A stretch of DNA of 64,000 nt from Thunnus maccoyii (GCF_910596095.1 NC_056554.1:5766001-5830000); one strand, 5' to 3'; positions 11,473 through 24,394 are shown, numbered from the stretch's first letter. Translations and numbers: made by a program. Notes: a model not told the origin generated them from the sequence alone.

Positions 11473-12867
11473 CTATCTGGTGGCAGCATACACAACATTT
11501 GGCTCCACCGCTCTTCTTTTTGCTTTTTGACAGAAAGTCACTGCTGCATAGTTCAGGTCATCAGAGCCCAGATTCTGTAAATAAAAGTATTTACAGTCAG
11601 TCACCTTAACAAGTGGAAATGAAGAGAAAAACAAAACAATGGCTGGACATGATCTTAAATTATAAAACAAATACAAGTAAATGATCAAACTTTACTTGTA
11701 AAGTAAATGATAAAACATGATTCACCTCACTCTGTTGTCGATTCTTTTCTTCATTAGCTGCCAAATGAAAGAGACAATGGATCTAATCAGTTAATTGACC
11801 GTCATTATTCTAAAACTTTACTGTTATTCTGTTTTTGGCAAAAATGAAATTTAGTATTCTTCCAAAATATTCACACAACTTTAAAGAATTTGTGAAAAAA
11901 AAACTATAAACCAAATACAAGATCGAAACATTACCTCTCTGAAGTTTTCTGTTTTTAACAACCAGACCAATGATGACCGTAGTGTGGAGAACAAACAGAC
12001 TGCCCAAGATCACCAAGATCACACCCATCAGCTTTGTTGTTGCATCCGACTCTGCCACAAGAAAGATCTTTAATCAGACTGTTTCCCCTTTTCTAGCTAA
12101 AAATGACGAACATTAAAATGGACAAATGAATTTTGCACAATGAAATCTATAAGAGACTCTTACGTTTAGACTTTCTGCCAATGTCATCATATGATTCATC
12201 ATCACTGCCTTTTAATGAAATGAAGATACATTTTATTTTTATTTTGCTTTAAGAATGTGCATCAATATCTTGTTTTGACAATAATTAAATAGCCACATAT
12301 AGAAAGACATAAGAGAAGATTATACATTTCATAACATCTTACCTTCAACATTTAAATGTATGACACTTAAAAATGTCTGTCCGTTAATGTTAAATCCACA
12401 GAAATAAACCCCTGAGTCAGATAAATTCACCTCCTTAATGTTGAGAGAGACTGTGGAAATGTTGGAGCTCATTTGAAATTTTCCATTTTTAAATCCATCA
12501 CAGTATTTAACAGCTTTAGAGCTGGTCATAGATGAGATACAGCTGGCTTTGGTTCTGTTGACCAGTCTGAACCAGGATGTTGTTGCTTGAACTTTGTAAA
12601 TTGTGGTGCACTGCAGTGTGACGTTTTCACCAGACTGGACCTCCACAGTGTGAGACTCAGAAAGTGAGACAGAGATCCAGCCTGAAACACACAGCAGAGA
12701 CAACAAGAGATTTAGTTGTTATAGGAAGAAAAACAAAACCTCTTAATAAATTGAATAATGAGCAAAAACCATTAAATTGTGGCAGCAATGAAGTTGAGAG
12801 AAATGTAGTGGCAGTACTTACTGATGCTGCAGAGAATGAAAGCTGTTATCAAGGTAAGGTTCATCAT
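11473..12867 (-). CDS. VR2: complete single V-set ITIM receptor (226 aa, 6 exons)
   Basis: Exons on the minus strand: 12867-12822, 12681-12343, 12208-12164, 12051-11935, 11757-11726, 11574-11473. All have GT-AG borders and consistent phase, giving 226 residues. Signal peptide about 1-23. The V-set domain, about 24-128, has canonical cysteines C40 and C110 and an extra pair C63/C76, W52, the DSGVYFC motif and sequons NRT and NIS. Acidic stalk 129-146; membrane span about 152-175 with no charged residue. The tail has ITIM LNYAAV (Y202) and VVYAAT (Y222). Expected role by family logic: inhibitory receptor recruiting SH2 phosphatases such as SHP-1/SHP-2. The first of two adjacent ATGs was used. 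There is no FGxG J-like motif, unlike NITR V domains. Confidence 0.85.
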
Positions 12868-13990
12868 GGTGCGTATGATTGTAGCTCAGCAATGTGTGTA
12901 ATCAAACTGTGCTCCAGGAAGGGTGCTCTCAACTTAAGAGGTGGGGCCATTTTTTCTTGCTCATACAGTTGCGTAAACTGTCCACGTGAATGCTTTCTGT
13001 AAAACGAGTGTTGATGCCAAATGATCGTCTGAACGGATACGAGATGGTTATCCTAAAGGTTATTTTAGCTACGTAGTGTTCAAACCAAAGTTAAAGAATG
13101 ATAGACAGTCAGATGTTAAAGAGTTCCTGGTCACTCTGAACACCAGCGTGCAAGCTGCAGAATATGAGATAATAGTCTTCATGTGTAGAACAAAGTGCTT
13201 TATGTCTAGTTGCTCATCAGATACATTGAGGAAACAAACAGGCCCAGATAGAAACAACATAAAGACAAGTGGAATTTAAAATCATCTGATGAATGAAAGA
13301 TGCAGGTTTTATTAACCACTTTTGTTGACGTGTCTGTATTAGAAGCTTTAATTAACATTCTTACTTTTTGTAAGTGAGGAACTTGCAGTTTTCTTTATGT
13401 TTACAGCTGCAGACAGTTGACTTGAGTGCTTTACAATACAGATGCTGGTCATGTGTTGTGATTTACTTAATTTTTAAAAACTTATACGCTCTAGTGAGTG
13501 GATGTGAAGATCTGTGATTCCATTACATACTCATACATATTCACAGCAGTAGATCACTTCGCTGAGCCTCAATAGTTATTCATAAACCTTTGTTTGACTA
13601 GTTTATTTCTGAACCCGCCCATCACACGCCGCGCCACCCACCACTACAAGTAAGTTCTCAACCTGTAGGAAACACTGTACATGTTGAAGACATGACAGAT
13701 CACAGCAAAGACCCAGCAGATGCAGCTCCTGTCCATCTTCACTGTGATCTGTACTCAGTCTTCCTCAACGCAGCTGCCAACATGTTTCTTGAAAATATCA
13801 ACGACTCGTTACTTATTACTCATTGAAATGGTAATCACATTACTTTTGTACCTTCTCAACAGTAGAAAGAAATGACTTATATTACAGTTTACAACTGCTT
13901 ATATGGATCAAAAAGCTCAGGACAGAATCATTCCTATACAAATGCTGGTTAAAACATTCATGAATGTGGGAACTGTTGCAAGGTGAATTA
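12868..13990. other. Spacer upstream of VR2
   Basis: Contains the VR2 promoter (12938-12946). Up to about 13075 it matches the flanks of VR3 and VR5 and then diverges. No coding exon is supported in the rest. Confidence 0.4.
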
Positions 13991-14223
13991 AAAAAATCAT
14001 ATGCCAATTATCAGAACTTTATTTCAGATACCTGGAAAAAGAGGGACGAGTGTTTAACCAGTTCCTCCACATGGTACCTGAGAAAAACTTGATGCTGCCA
14101 GTCTTCCTTTGAATTTGATGTACCAAATGAATCACTGTGTCACGCACACCTGACATGCACCTTGTCTTGAGAGGATCTGTGTGCATTGATTGAAAAAAAA
14201 AATGCAATTTGTATTTTCTGTAC

Positions 14224-14295
14224 CTGGACAGGTCTTAATCTATCTGGACAGGTCTTAATCTATCTGGGCAGGTCTTAATCTATCTGGACAGGCTG
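14224..14295 (+). repeat. 20-bp tandem repeat (CTGGACAGGTCTTAATCTAT)
   Basis: About 3.5 copies with exact 20-bp period. Orthologous arrays lie at about 18872-18960 (five units) and 28782-28850 (about 3.5 units), so copy number varies among paralogous spacers. Confidence 0.8.
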
Positions 14296-14700
14296 CCCAA
14301 GTAGAGAGAAACACTGATGTACAGTCTGGAGCAGAGTGAATGTTTTCACATGAGGCTGTCAGTGTCAAACTGTGTCACAAGTTGCTTATAGATCATGTGA
14401 AGATAAATCAGTGGTGCAAGTTTGTCAGAAGTGTTAAGATACATATACAGATATGTCACTAATACAGACAGGGCTGTTTGTCACCACAGTGTAAAGTGCA
14501 ACAAGGGGAAGGTGGGAACCACATATAATTATATTTATAAATACAACCTTTTAAAATACATATTTGAATTCAGACATTTAGTACATCAACATCAGTTTAA
14601 ATATCCAGTTTTCACTTTGATGGTTGTAAGTTTTACAAAAAGGTTTTTATAAATGTTCTGTAGAAGCTGATCATTTAGTCTACTTGACAGCAGAAAGTCA

Positions 14701-14768
14701 CACAGTTAACTACACAGTTAACTACACAGTTAAATACACAGTTAACTACACAGTTAACTACACAGTTT
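14701..14768 (+). repeat. 12-bp minisatellite CACAGTTAACTA, array 1
   Basis: Five full units plus a partial; one unit has AAATA in place of AACTA. Each unit holds the palindrome GTTAAC. Directly after it the sequence joins VR2/VR3-type 3' flank, so the array edge coincides with the junction of the 4.4-kb duplication. Confidence 0.85.
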
Positions 14769-15121
14769 TGACTGAACAGGTCTCTTGACTTTCAGGTCAG
14801 TTGTGCTCTGACCACACTGTGCTGTCTCTTCCTGTCAAACAAGTGATGTGTCACCCACCCTCCCTATCGTACTCTCTCTGTAACTAAGTTTGACCGTCAT
14901 CAGTGTCCTTTCTGCTCTTTTAATTGTCACATTAAGATTGTAGACAGATGAAATAAGAAAGACAAAGACTTTGGCTTAGAAAAGAAAAAGAAAAACACAA
15001 GCATGAAAATACAAACTATTTTTTATTTTTGTGGTTGCTTGTATTCACCACCTACATGTGAGAACAACCACAGAATAATATGATAAAGCATCAGAGCTGC
15101 AGTTCCAGTTGCTTCCTGAGT
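14769..15121. other. 3' flank of the VR3 unit
   Basis: Same as 10365-10696. Contains the Runx/Ets-like module (14810-14850) and a minus-strand poly(A) signal near 15022. No gene. Confidence 0.6.
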
Positions 15122-15244
15122 CTATCTAGTGGCAGCATAAACAACATGAGTTTCCTCCTCTCTCTCTGCTGCTGGCCTTCTGCTTCTTATTGTTTTTGGA
15201 AGGAACCTCAGCACTGAAGAGTTCAGCTCATCTGAGCCCAAATA
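15122..15244 (-). CDS. Second terminal exon downstream of VR3 (relic or alternative)
   Basis: Copy of 10697-10819: open frame with DELNSSVL and VVYAATR stop, intact acceptor, phase 0. Same two readings apply: a relic of a deleted gene, or an alternative last exon lacking the first ITIM tyrosine. Confidence 0.5.
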   Translation of the reverse strand, partial: YLGSDELNSSVLRFLPKTIRSRRPAAEREEETHVVYAATR

Positions 15245-15897
15245 CTGTAAATCAGAGAATTGGAGTCACATACTGTATCTCACACTGCAATCTCTGTTTT
15301 TTCAATGTCTTCAAGTGCTGCACCTTTTACCAACACAGTTCTTCAGAAGTCAGATAAAACAAAATGTAGTAGCAGTTTTATTTGGTGTGTTTTGTGGTTG
15401 TTGCTACATTGTGAAAGTAACACACTGGAGAAAATAGTACAGAGCTGAAGGCCATTCTTGCTGTGGTTGAGATGTCTCTTTTAGGTTGACACAGACAGTA
15501 CTGTTTGTTACACTTGAAAGTGGCAGGATGGACGACTGAGAGCATAAATACATGTTACATGCTAAAAAAACACACCTGGATGTTAGCTGTAGACTATTTT
15601 CTTCCACGTACCACTATAGACACACTGACATACTGTATGTACTGTGCATACAGTCTATATTAAGTCAACATTTAAAGCTTAAGTTTCTGTATTGATGTAC
15701 TGTAATAACATCTTTACAAGAGCGATATGAAATAAAACTCAGCACTAGAAAGAAGATGCAACTGTTATGCATCTTTTTTTCTGCCAAAGTGATGGTCTCC
15801 TGTCCACCAAACACACAAAAACACATAAAAACACAAGTGCAGATTCACGTGAAAAAGCATCAGTTCCCCTCTGAAGAGCTTTTCTTGTTTCTTGAGT

Positions 15898-17286
15898 CTA
15901 TCTGGTGGCAGCATACACAACATTTGGCTCCACCGCTCTTCTTTTTGCTTTTTGACAGAAAGTCACTGCTGCATAGTTCAGGTCATCAGAGCCCAGATTC
16001 TGTAAATAAAAGTATTTACAGTCAGTCACCTTAACAAGTGGAAATGAAGAGAAAAACAAAACAATGGCTGGACATGATCTTAAATTATAAAACAAATACA
16101 AGTAAATGATCAAACTTTACTTGTAAAGTAAATGATAAAACATGATTCACCTCACTCTGTTGTTGATTCTTTTCTTCATTAGCTGCCAAATGAAAGAGAC
16201 AATGGATCTAATCAGTTAATTGACCGTCATTATTCTAAAACTTTACTGTTATTCCGTTTTGGCAAACATGAAATTTAGTATTCTTCCAAAATATTTACAC
16301 AACTTTAAAGAATTTGTGAAAAAAAACTATAAACCAAATACAAGATCGAAACATTACCTCTCTGAAGTTTTCTGTTTTTAACAACCAGACCAATGATGAC
16401 CGTAGTGTGGAGAACAAACAGACTGCCCAAGATCACCAAGATCACACCCATCAGCTTTGTTGTTGCATCCGACTCTGCCACAAGAAAGATCTTTAATCAG
16501 ACTGTTTCTCCTTTTCTAGCTAAAAATGACTAACATTAAAATGGACAAATGAATTTTGCACAATGAAATCTATAAGAGACTCTTACGTTTAGACTTTCTG
16601 TCAATGTCATCATATGATTCATCATCACTTTTAATGAAATGAAGATACATTTCATTTTTATTTAGTTTTAAAAATGTGCATCAATATCTTGTTCTGACAA
16701 TAATTAAATAGCCACATATAGAAAGACATAAGAGAAGAATATACATTTCATAACATCTTACCTTCAACATTTAAATGTATGACACTTAAAAATGTCTGTC
16801 CGTTAAAGTTAAATCCACAGAAATAAACCCCTGAGTCAGATAAATCCACTTCCTTAATGTTGAGAGAGACTGTGGAAATGTTGGAGCTCATTTGAAATTT
16901 TCCATTTTGAAATCCATCACAGTATTTAACAGTTTCAGAGCTGGTCATAGTTGAGATACAGCTGGCTTTGGTTCTGTTGACCAGTCTGAACCAGGATATT
17001 GTTGCTTGAACTTTGTAAGTTTTGGTGCACTGCAGTGTGACTTCTTCACCAGACTGGACCTCCACAGTGTGAGACTCAGAAAGTGAGACAGAGATCCAGC
17101 CTGAAACACACAGCAGAGACAACAAGAGATTTAGTTGTTATAGGAAGAAAAACAAAACCTCTTAATAAATTGAATAATGAGCAAAAACCATTAAATTCTG
17201 GCAGCAATGAAGTTGAGAGAAATGTAGTGGCAGTACTTACTGATGCTGCAGAGAATGAAAGCTGTTATCAAGGTAAGGTTCATCAT
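15898..17286 (-). CDS. VR3: V-set ITIM receptor, stalk exon damaged but skippable
   Basis: Exons: 17286-17241, 17100-16762, 16474-16358, 16182-16151, 15999-15898. It is the tandem duplicate of VR2 (shift about 4.42 kb). The stalk exon, expected near 16629-16589, has lost 4 bp (GGCA) at its acceptor, so using it would shift the frame. The exon is symmetric (phase 1-1, 45 bp in VR2), so skipping it leaves an open frame of 211 residues with V domain, membrane span, ITIM LNYAAV and VVYAAT. V-domain cysteines and sequons are kept. Predicted product: the same inhibitory receptor with a shorter stalk. Confidence 0.75.
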
Positions 17287-17365
17287 GGTGCGTATGATTG
17301 TAGCTCAGCAATGTGTGTAATCAAACTGTGCTCCAGGAAGGGTGCTCTCAACTTAAGAGGTGGGG

Positions 17366-18099
17366 CCATTTTTTCTTGCTCATACAGTTGCGTAAACTGT
17401 CCACATGAATGCTTTCTGTAAAACGAGTGTTGATGCCAAATGATCGTCTGAACGGATACGAGATGGTTATCCTAAAGGTTATTTTAGCTACGTAGTGTTC
17501 AAACCAAAGTTAAAGAATGATAGAATTTACACACACACCCCTCCCAAATCTGAACAAACCCCGTTGAAACCCAAATATAGCAACAGCTAGCCAGCTAAGG
17601 AGACACAATATACAGGTTTGGATTTACCCAAAGGTGTTTTCCTCCTTTCATTGAAAAGGCTGAAGCCACAGCAAAGCTAACACACCTGGAGCAATCTGTC
17701 TCTCTACTGAATGCACACAGACATTATGTTGATCCTCCATCCAATTCTTTGTAAGACAGCAATCCCACCTTCCTATGTAGGAGTAAAAAGAGCATCACTG
17801 GGATTAGTAACTGTGTCAATACTGAATTTAAAAACTGAATCCCTTACGTTACTTGTAAGAGATTTGAAACTACTCATTAATGAAAAATGTATCACATCAG
17901 TGTAATGTGCTCTGGTTGAAACATTCATCAAGAATGTTGTTGGATTTGTTCTGTGTCAGCTGTCAACTGATCTTTGTGTGACTCAATACTAGTAAAACCT
18001 CACAATATGTCAATAATGTGTATAGACCAGAGGCAGACTGAACACCACTGGATGTCATGTAGGCAGCTATACTGGAAACATCTACAATGTGGAGATGAT
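17366..18099. other. Spacer between VR3 and VR4 units
   Basis: Almost identical to 27317-28026 (start of the next 9.97-kb unit). No gene recognised; a 64-codon open frame (17711-17905, also 27638-27832) lacks any known domain and was not called. Confidence 0.5.
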
Positions 18100-18412
18100 G
18101 GGGCGGCTGTGGCTCAGGAGGTAGAGCGGGTCATCCACTAATGAGAAGATCGGCGGTTCGATTCCCGGCTCCTCCAGTCCACATGCCGATGTGTCCTTGG
18201 GCAAGATACTTGATGAACCTCTCAGTGTATGAATGTGTGTGAATGGTTAGTTTCTTCTGATGGGCAGGTTGGGACCTTGCATGGTAGCCCCTGTACCCAT
18301 TCAGCTTATGAATGTGTGTGAATGGGTGAATGTGATTTGTAGTGTAAAAGCGCTTTGAGTGGTCGGAAGACTAGAAAGGTGCTATACAAGTACAGTCCAT
18401 TTACCATTTACC
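18100..18412 (+). mobile_element. tRNA-derived SINE, full length
   Basis: The head reads GGGCGGCTGTGGCTCAGGAG with a tRNA A box (TGGCTCAGGAGG) and B box GGTTCGATTCC. The tail reads AAAGCGCTTTGAGTGG and ends CCATTTACC. ATGAT on both sides (18095-18099, 18413-18417) is a possible target-site duplication. The family is of a type common in teleosts; the exact name is not certain. Confidence 0.8.
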
Positions 18413-19345
18413 ATGATCAGCCGTCGTCCTCTAGAACCTCAACAGTGAGGCTCAGCTAAGTGATGTACTGCTGTGAATATGTATGTAATGGAATCACTGA
18501 TCTTCACACACACTCACTAAAGCATATCATAGTAAAACAAGCTATTTTTGGAAGATGCTTAATAATTATGTCTCCATAAGCCGACAGCTTGACATATATA
18601 TGAGGTATGAATGTGGGAACTGATGAAAGGTGAATTAAAAAAATCATATGCCAATAAGCAGAACTTTATTTCAGATATCTGGAAAAAGAGGGACGAGTGT
18701 TTAACCAGTTCCTCCACATGGTACCTGAGAAAAACTTAATGCTGCCAGTCTTCCTTTGAATTTGACGTACCAAATGAATCACTGTGTCACACACACCTGA
18801 CATGCACCTTGTCTTGAGAGGATCTGTGTGCATTGATTGAAAAAAAATGCAATTTGTATTTTCTGTATTTGGACAGGTCTTAATCTATCTGGACAGGTCT
18901 TAATCTATCTGGGCAGGTCTTGATCTATCTGGGCAGGTCTTAATCTATCTGGACAGGCTGCCCAAGTAGAGAGAAACACTGATGTACAGTCTGGAGCAGA
19001 GTGAATGTTTTCACATGAGGCTGTCAGTGTCAAACTGTGTCACAAGTTGCTTATAGATCATGTGAAGATAAAACAGTGGTGCAAGTTTGTCAGAAGTGTT
19101 AAGATACATATAGAGATATGTCACTAATACAGACAGGGCTGTTTGTCACCACAGTGTAAAGTGCAACAAGGGGCAGGTGGGAACCACATATAATTATATT
19201 TAGAAATACGACCTTTTAAAATACATATTTGAATTCAGACATTTAGTACATCAACATCAGTTTAAATATCCAGTTTTCACTTTGATGGTTGTAAGTTTTA
19301 CAAAAAGGTTTTTATAAATGTTCTGTAGAAGCTGATCATTTAGTC
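18413..19345. other. Spacer leading to the VR4 minisatellite
   Basis: Matches 13990-14700 and 28326-29250. Contains the 20-bp tandem array (about 18872-18960). No gene seen. Confidence 0.5.
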
Positions 19346-19365
19346 TACTTGACAGCAGAAAGTCA

Positions 19366-19445
19366 CACAGTTAACTACACAGTTAACTACACAGTTAACT
19401 ACACAGTTAACTACACAGTTAACTACACAGTTAACTACACAGTTT
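19366..19445 (+). repeat. 12-bp minisatellite CACAGTTAACTA, array 2
   Basis: Six perfect units plus a partial. The flank just after it lacks about 55 bp present after arrays 3-5, another rearrangement at the array edge. Confidence 0.85.
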
Positions 19446-19850
19446 TGACACTCACTCACTCCTCCACTGTTGCATCTAACTCTCTCTATAAGAGAATGTG
19501 GACAGTCATCAATGTCCTTACTGGCTCCTCCTCCCTCAAACACCAATCATATTGTTTTGCTGTCAGATCTCCATCTGAGGCAGATAAAATAATCAAGAAA
19601 GAGACTTTGAGAGAGATGAGAATGAAAACATTTAGCTCACTTTATTTATTTGCACAAATAACAAAACACACACAAACAATACATTAAAGAATTAAAAATG
19701 ATTTTCATCAGGTGCTTAACTCAACAACACACAACACAATTTTGTATGAATCAAACTTGTTTAGATGATTTGACATCATTTTTGGATAAGTTGATGGTGT
19801 GTATCGCTACCCTCACAATACTCCAGCAGCAGATTAATGAAGCATTAGTT

Positions 19851-21314
19851 TCACTCTGAGCTGTTGCTGTTGTTTCTTCTTGTCTGTCTGCTGGCAGCAT
19901 AAATAACATGAGTGTCCACTTCTCTCTGTGATGCAGGCCTCCTGCTTCTTATTGTTGTTGAATACAAAGTCAGTGCTGTGTCCTTCAGCTGATCAGAGTC
20001 CAGATTCTGTAAATAAAAGTACATGCAGTTCTACATGTCAAATAGCTGAGTTTGTGAGAAAAACACTATTGACTTGTGATGATTCTACAACCTTTGAAAT
20101 GATCAAACACAAAACTGGATTTACCTTGTTCACTAGTGAATTCTGCCCTTCAGTCGCAGCTGAGTGACAGAGACAATACATCTGATCAGTTAATAGACAG
20201 TTTGCTGTCATCACATTTTGGCTACAAGAAATGTTCTATTTTTTCATCATACTGACACTATTGAACATTTCCATAAGTGTTTAGTTTGAGTAATTCTCAT
20301 AAAGTACCTGTCTTAAGTTTCCTGATTTTAACCAGCAGACCAATGATGACCATTACAAGGAAAACAGTCAGACCAGCCAGGATCACACTCGTCAGCTTTG
20401 TTGTTGCATCAGACTCTTCTACAAGAAAGATCATTAAATCAGACTAAATTACTACCAGAAGTGACTTGAGATGAAAAACAAATCAAGCAGAGATGTTTCA
20501 TTTTCAAATGTTTGATAATCTGCATTTCTACATCTGCAAATCTTACTTTTAGATGTGTCGTCCACGTCATCATGTGATCCATCATCACTGCCTTTTAATG
20601 AAATGAAGATACATTTAGTCTTGATTTTGAGAGATTTGCATCACAATCATTGTTTGGTAATGTTTAAACTGTCACTTTGTTGCATATGTAGATATTAGAT
20701 AATAATTATGAAATATATTAACAATATAAACATAAATGACCAAACAAAATACAAGACTTAACATTAATCTTACCTTTAACTTTTAAATGTATCTCACTGA
20801 AAAGTACACGTCTACTTGTGAAGAATGCACAGAAATACAGTCCAGAGTCTGATGAATCCACTTGTTTGATGTTCAGAGAGACAGTAGAGATGTTGGAGCT
20901 CATTTCAAATTTTTCATTCTGAACACCATCGCAGAATTCAACTCTGCTGTCAGACCTGATCATAACAGAGATACAGTAGATCTTGGTTCTGTTGACAAGT
21001 CTCAGCCAGAAAGTTACAGAGTCATGTTTTAATATATTGGAGCACTGCAGTGTGACTTCTTGACCAGACTGGACCTCCACAACCTGAGACTCAGACACTG
21101 AGACAGAGATCCAGCCTTAAACACACAGCAGAGACAAGTTGTTACAGGAAGATAAATGATACCTCTTAATGAATTTAACAGTGAGTATATAAGTTTCAAT
21201 CGTGTCGGCTGAACATAGAATAACAACATTTGTAATGAAGTTGAGACTAATTCAAAGCCAATACTCACTAATGCTGCAGAGACTTAAAGCAGTTATCAAG
21301 GTAAAGGTCTTCAT
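19851..21314 (-). CDS. VR4: V-set receptor with only the distal tyrosine motif (about 244 aa)
   Basis: Exons: 21314-21269, 21115-20774, 20591-20547, 20418 (or 20415)-20308, 20159-20125, 20006-19851. The membrane exon has a tandem TAGAAG acceptor, giving 243 or 244 residues. The V domain reads ESQVVEVQ, LQCSN, NRTKIYC, FCDGV, DSGLYFC: four cysteines. Stalk GSDDGSHDD. Uncharged membrane span. In the terminal exon the first ITIM is lost (LKDTAL in place of LNYAAL), while VIYAAS remains, followed by a longer C-terminus ending NSNSSE. The V acceptor is TTTAAG, as in VR1. A minus-strand poly(A) signal lies near 19646. Probably still a surface receptor, but with altered signalling. Confidence 0.8.
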
Positions 21315-21393
21315 GGTGCGTATGACTGAAGCTCTGCAATGTCCGTACTTGATGTGTGACCCAGGAAGGTTGATTTCAACATAAAGAGGCGGG

Positions 21394-23228
21394 CTGTTTT
21401 CTTGTTGCTTGTCTTGTTCCTCAAACTGACATTAATGCTCTCAGGAAAAGCATCTTGATGCAGATGTTTGCCTCAATGAGAACGAGACAAAGTTCAGACA
21501 ATGTGATTTAATAATAAATAATCTTCAAGCCAAATTACATACAATATAGTGAAGAAAGATATATAGAATAAGAGTGTTTCCCCTAGGTTGATTGCTTTGG
21601 GGCGGTGGGGGGTGAAGGGTTGTGATGGCTGATGAAAAACTCAGAAGACACATTTCCACGACAACGATTTGGAAGACGAGTCTTTTCTTTGTCTTGAGAA
21701 GCTGCAGCATTTATTTATTTACTGCCAGACTGACAAGTTACTGCTAACCTTTTCATCTGCTCCACTCGCATTCACCGTCACTTTTCTGCCTCTCTCTCTC
21801 TGCACTCGCTCAAGTACACACGCTCATTTACACACTCACCACACACACACATTACACACTGCCCTATTCCTAAACAGAGCTACACTACGGCAGTGTGGCG
21901 CTGCTGAATGAATATTGGGGAAACACTGAGATATTTACCTCAATATCCAGTTTCTTGCTGTTTGTGTTTTTTCTATTATATCATTACACATTATAGCTGC
22001 TCCAAGACTAAACAGTGAGTGCTGACATGCTCTCCATGTTGTTGTTATCTCTGATTTCTTCTCAGAGCTGAATACAAACCTTGAGTGCACTTATCATTTT
22101 TAATTGTTTTTAATATTCTCATTCAACATTTCTTCTTTTACTGTCATTAATATTGTTGTTCTGTAACCTGTGAAACTAACTGTGGCCTAAACATTGTCAG
22201 TCATGTTCTAATGAAATAAACAATAAAAAGATTGGGAGCAAGAAAATCCTGAGAACATTTTTCAGGACCCGTTATTGTCGAGTGCTTTCATCTAAATTTC
22301 ACAAAGTACATGCTTCATATCTGGTTGTGTAAATATGAGTTTGTATATTTCAACAAGTGTGAAAGAAACTGTGAAGGTCAATTAGTCAGTTTGTATAAAG
22401 TAATGAGTGGAGTAGTGAAATATTGTCAGGAGTTGATATATACTGGTAACTTTTAACTAGACTTGGATGTTTGTGGTTATGGCTGAAAACCAGTCTTCCT
22501 GTGGTTTAGACTTTACTGTTGCTGTTTGTCGTCTGCTGGTTATTTCTACACTTTGTTTCTCCAAAACATCTGTACAAATACAGCTGCAGATTGTGTTTTA
22601 TCCTCACGAGCAAAGCAACAAGGCCGGTGTCACTTTTTCTTTTTAGACTTTCTCACAGATTAGTGAGTTCAGAAGCATCATAATGTGTTCAGACCACACT
22701 GTGTTGTCTCCACTGTGAAAGACTTCAACTCTCTCTATACTCTGTGTAGTCATCAGTGTCCAAAGGACAAGATAATAACAAGATTTTTGACAAGTGAAGG
22801 GAAAAATAAAAAGCCAACAAAACTCATCATTAACAAGCCGAAGTGCAGCTTCATGCTGTCTGTTGTGGCCTCTCTGCTCTGCATGTGTGTGTGTGTGTGT
22901 CGCTCAAACGAAACACAGCAGAGAAGAGAGATGGAGAAGCATCAGAGACTCTGAAGCACATAAAAAAACACAGCAATGTAACCTGTTCATTACATTTTTA
23001 TAGTGTTCTGACCTCACACCCTGCGTGCTGTTATTGGCTGGGGGCTACACACCCACTGCTCAAAGGCTGACGCCCAGAAGAATTCACACACCTCCACTGG
23101 GTCATAAGTGATGATTGAAAGTCATTACTTTAGTATGAGTCTATACATTGTTTGTTTTAGGAAAATCCTGCATAATATGCCTTTAAATATGTTGCACTGA
23201 CTATTACTGGATATTTGATTATGGAGAA
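21394..23228. other. Duplicated spacer, copy without the GGGCCC repeat
   Basis: Same as the unit-1 sequence 490-7690, minus the inserted repeats; it preserves both empty sites (near 21515 and 22103). GT microsatellite near 22885. No gene supported. Confidence 0.6.
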
Positions 23229-23505
23229 TCAACAAAAATACAACCCAGTGTCAGATAGATTCATAAGCCTGATTTTGAAAAATAAAATGTAGATATTGAA
23301 TGCCATTTCAAATGTTCCTTTTTGAACCCCATTACAGAAAGAAGCAGGCTCAATATAATTGTACAGAGAGGAAATACAACAGGGCTTGTTTCTGTTGACC
23401 AGTCTAAACCAGAATATCTGAGAGGAAGAAGTGGAAAAGTTGAAGCACAGCAGAGAGTCTTCTTCACCAAGCTGGACTTCCACAGTCTGAAACTCAGAGG
23501 CTGAG
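23229..23505 (-). pseudogene. V-domain relic a (no leader, no downstream exons)
   Basis: The V-like frame starts [18 protein letters not shown] and has WFRLVNR, PCCIS, SFCNG and DTGLYFC, then a stop directly after that cysteine. All four cluster cysteines remain, but the G strand, donor, stalk and membrane exons are missing, and no leader exon is found upstream. It is a truncated member of the receptor family. Its copy at 33220-33487 ends even earlier. Confidence 0.8.
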
Positions 23506-24050
23506 CTGATATAGGAAGAAAAAACACAACCTAAATTCAGCACTTTCCAGCAACATGTGACAGTAAATAGCTCTCTCAATGTTGTACTTAATAGTTCAGT
23601 TACTGTGGTCTGTAAAGAACGTGACGGTTTGAGATGAGATGGATTTATACTTGATGGTATTTTAACTGATTACATCTCAACAGATACATCACCAAAATAT
23701 CTTCACATTAAGAAGAAAATAAGTTGTGTGAAAGAGGAACAGTTTTAATTGCATGTGGTTTTACAGCAGAGAGTTAAAGGCCAGTCTTGCTGTGGTTTTG
23801 TTTTGGCTGGTTCATACTTTTACCACAATGGAAAATGACAGGGGCAGGGTGCACAAGACTTGTTGCATGTCTGCACAGTTACTATACTTATTCACTGTGT
23901 CAGTACATAATGGAGACATTTCTAAAATGTAGAAATAATAATATATTGAGCCAAATAGAGGAAAATATAGTCTTGTTGAGATTGTTTGTACATTAGTAGA
24001 GATCAAGAGGTTAAACAAATTTAGTTTCATGACCCATGATGTTCACTTGA
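23506..24050. other. Spacer upstream of V relic a
   Basis: Homologous to 33488-34032. No leader exon or other gene recognised. Confidence 0.5.
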
Positions 24051-24394
24051 GACCACACTGTGCTGTACTTCCTGTCAAACAAGTGACGTTTACCTCACTC
24101 ACTCCTCCCTTCTTGCAGACCATCTGACTCTCCCTATAAGGAGATTTGACAGTGATCAGTGTCCTTTTCTGGCTCCTCCTCCATCAAACATCTAACATGC
24201 TGTTGTTTCTCTCAGATTAGGATCAGAGGCAGACAGAATAAGAAAGACTTCAACAGAGAAGGATTGAAAGAAACACAAGCAATAAAATGCAAACTTTTAA
24301 TTTATTGATCATTTTTTCACAGTGAGTCCTTCCACCCACTGCCCACACACAAACACACATCAGATTACTGTGATAAAGCATCAGTTCCTCTCTG

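Noticed and set aside
14701-14768. Short regular repeats resembling a CRISPR array
   Set aside because: No unique spacers; a plain minisatellite in a vertebrate genome.
18100-18180. Functional tRNA gene
   Set aside because: It continues into a SINE body with its typical tail.
19349-19546. Open frames coding (TVNY)n repeats over the minisatellite arrays
   Set aside because: They are by-products of the 12-bp repeat, which stays open in several frames; no start or splice context.
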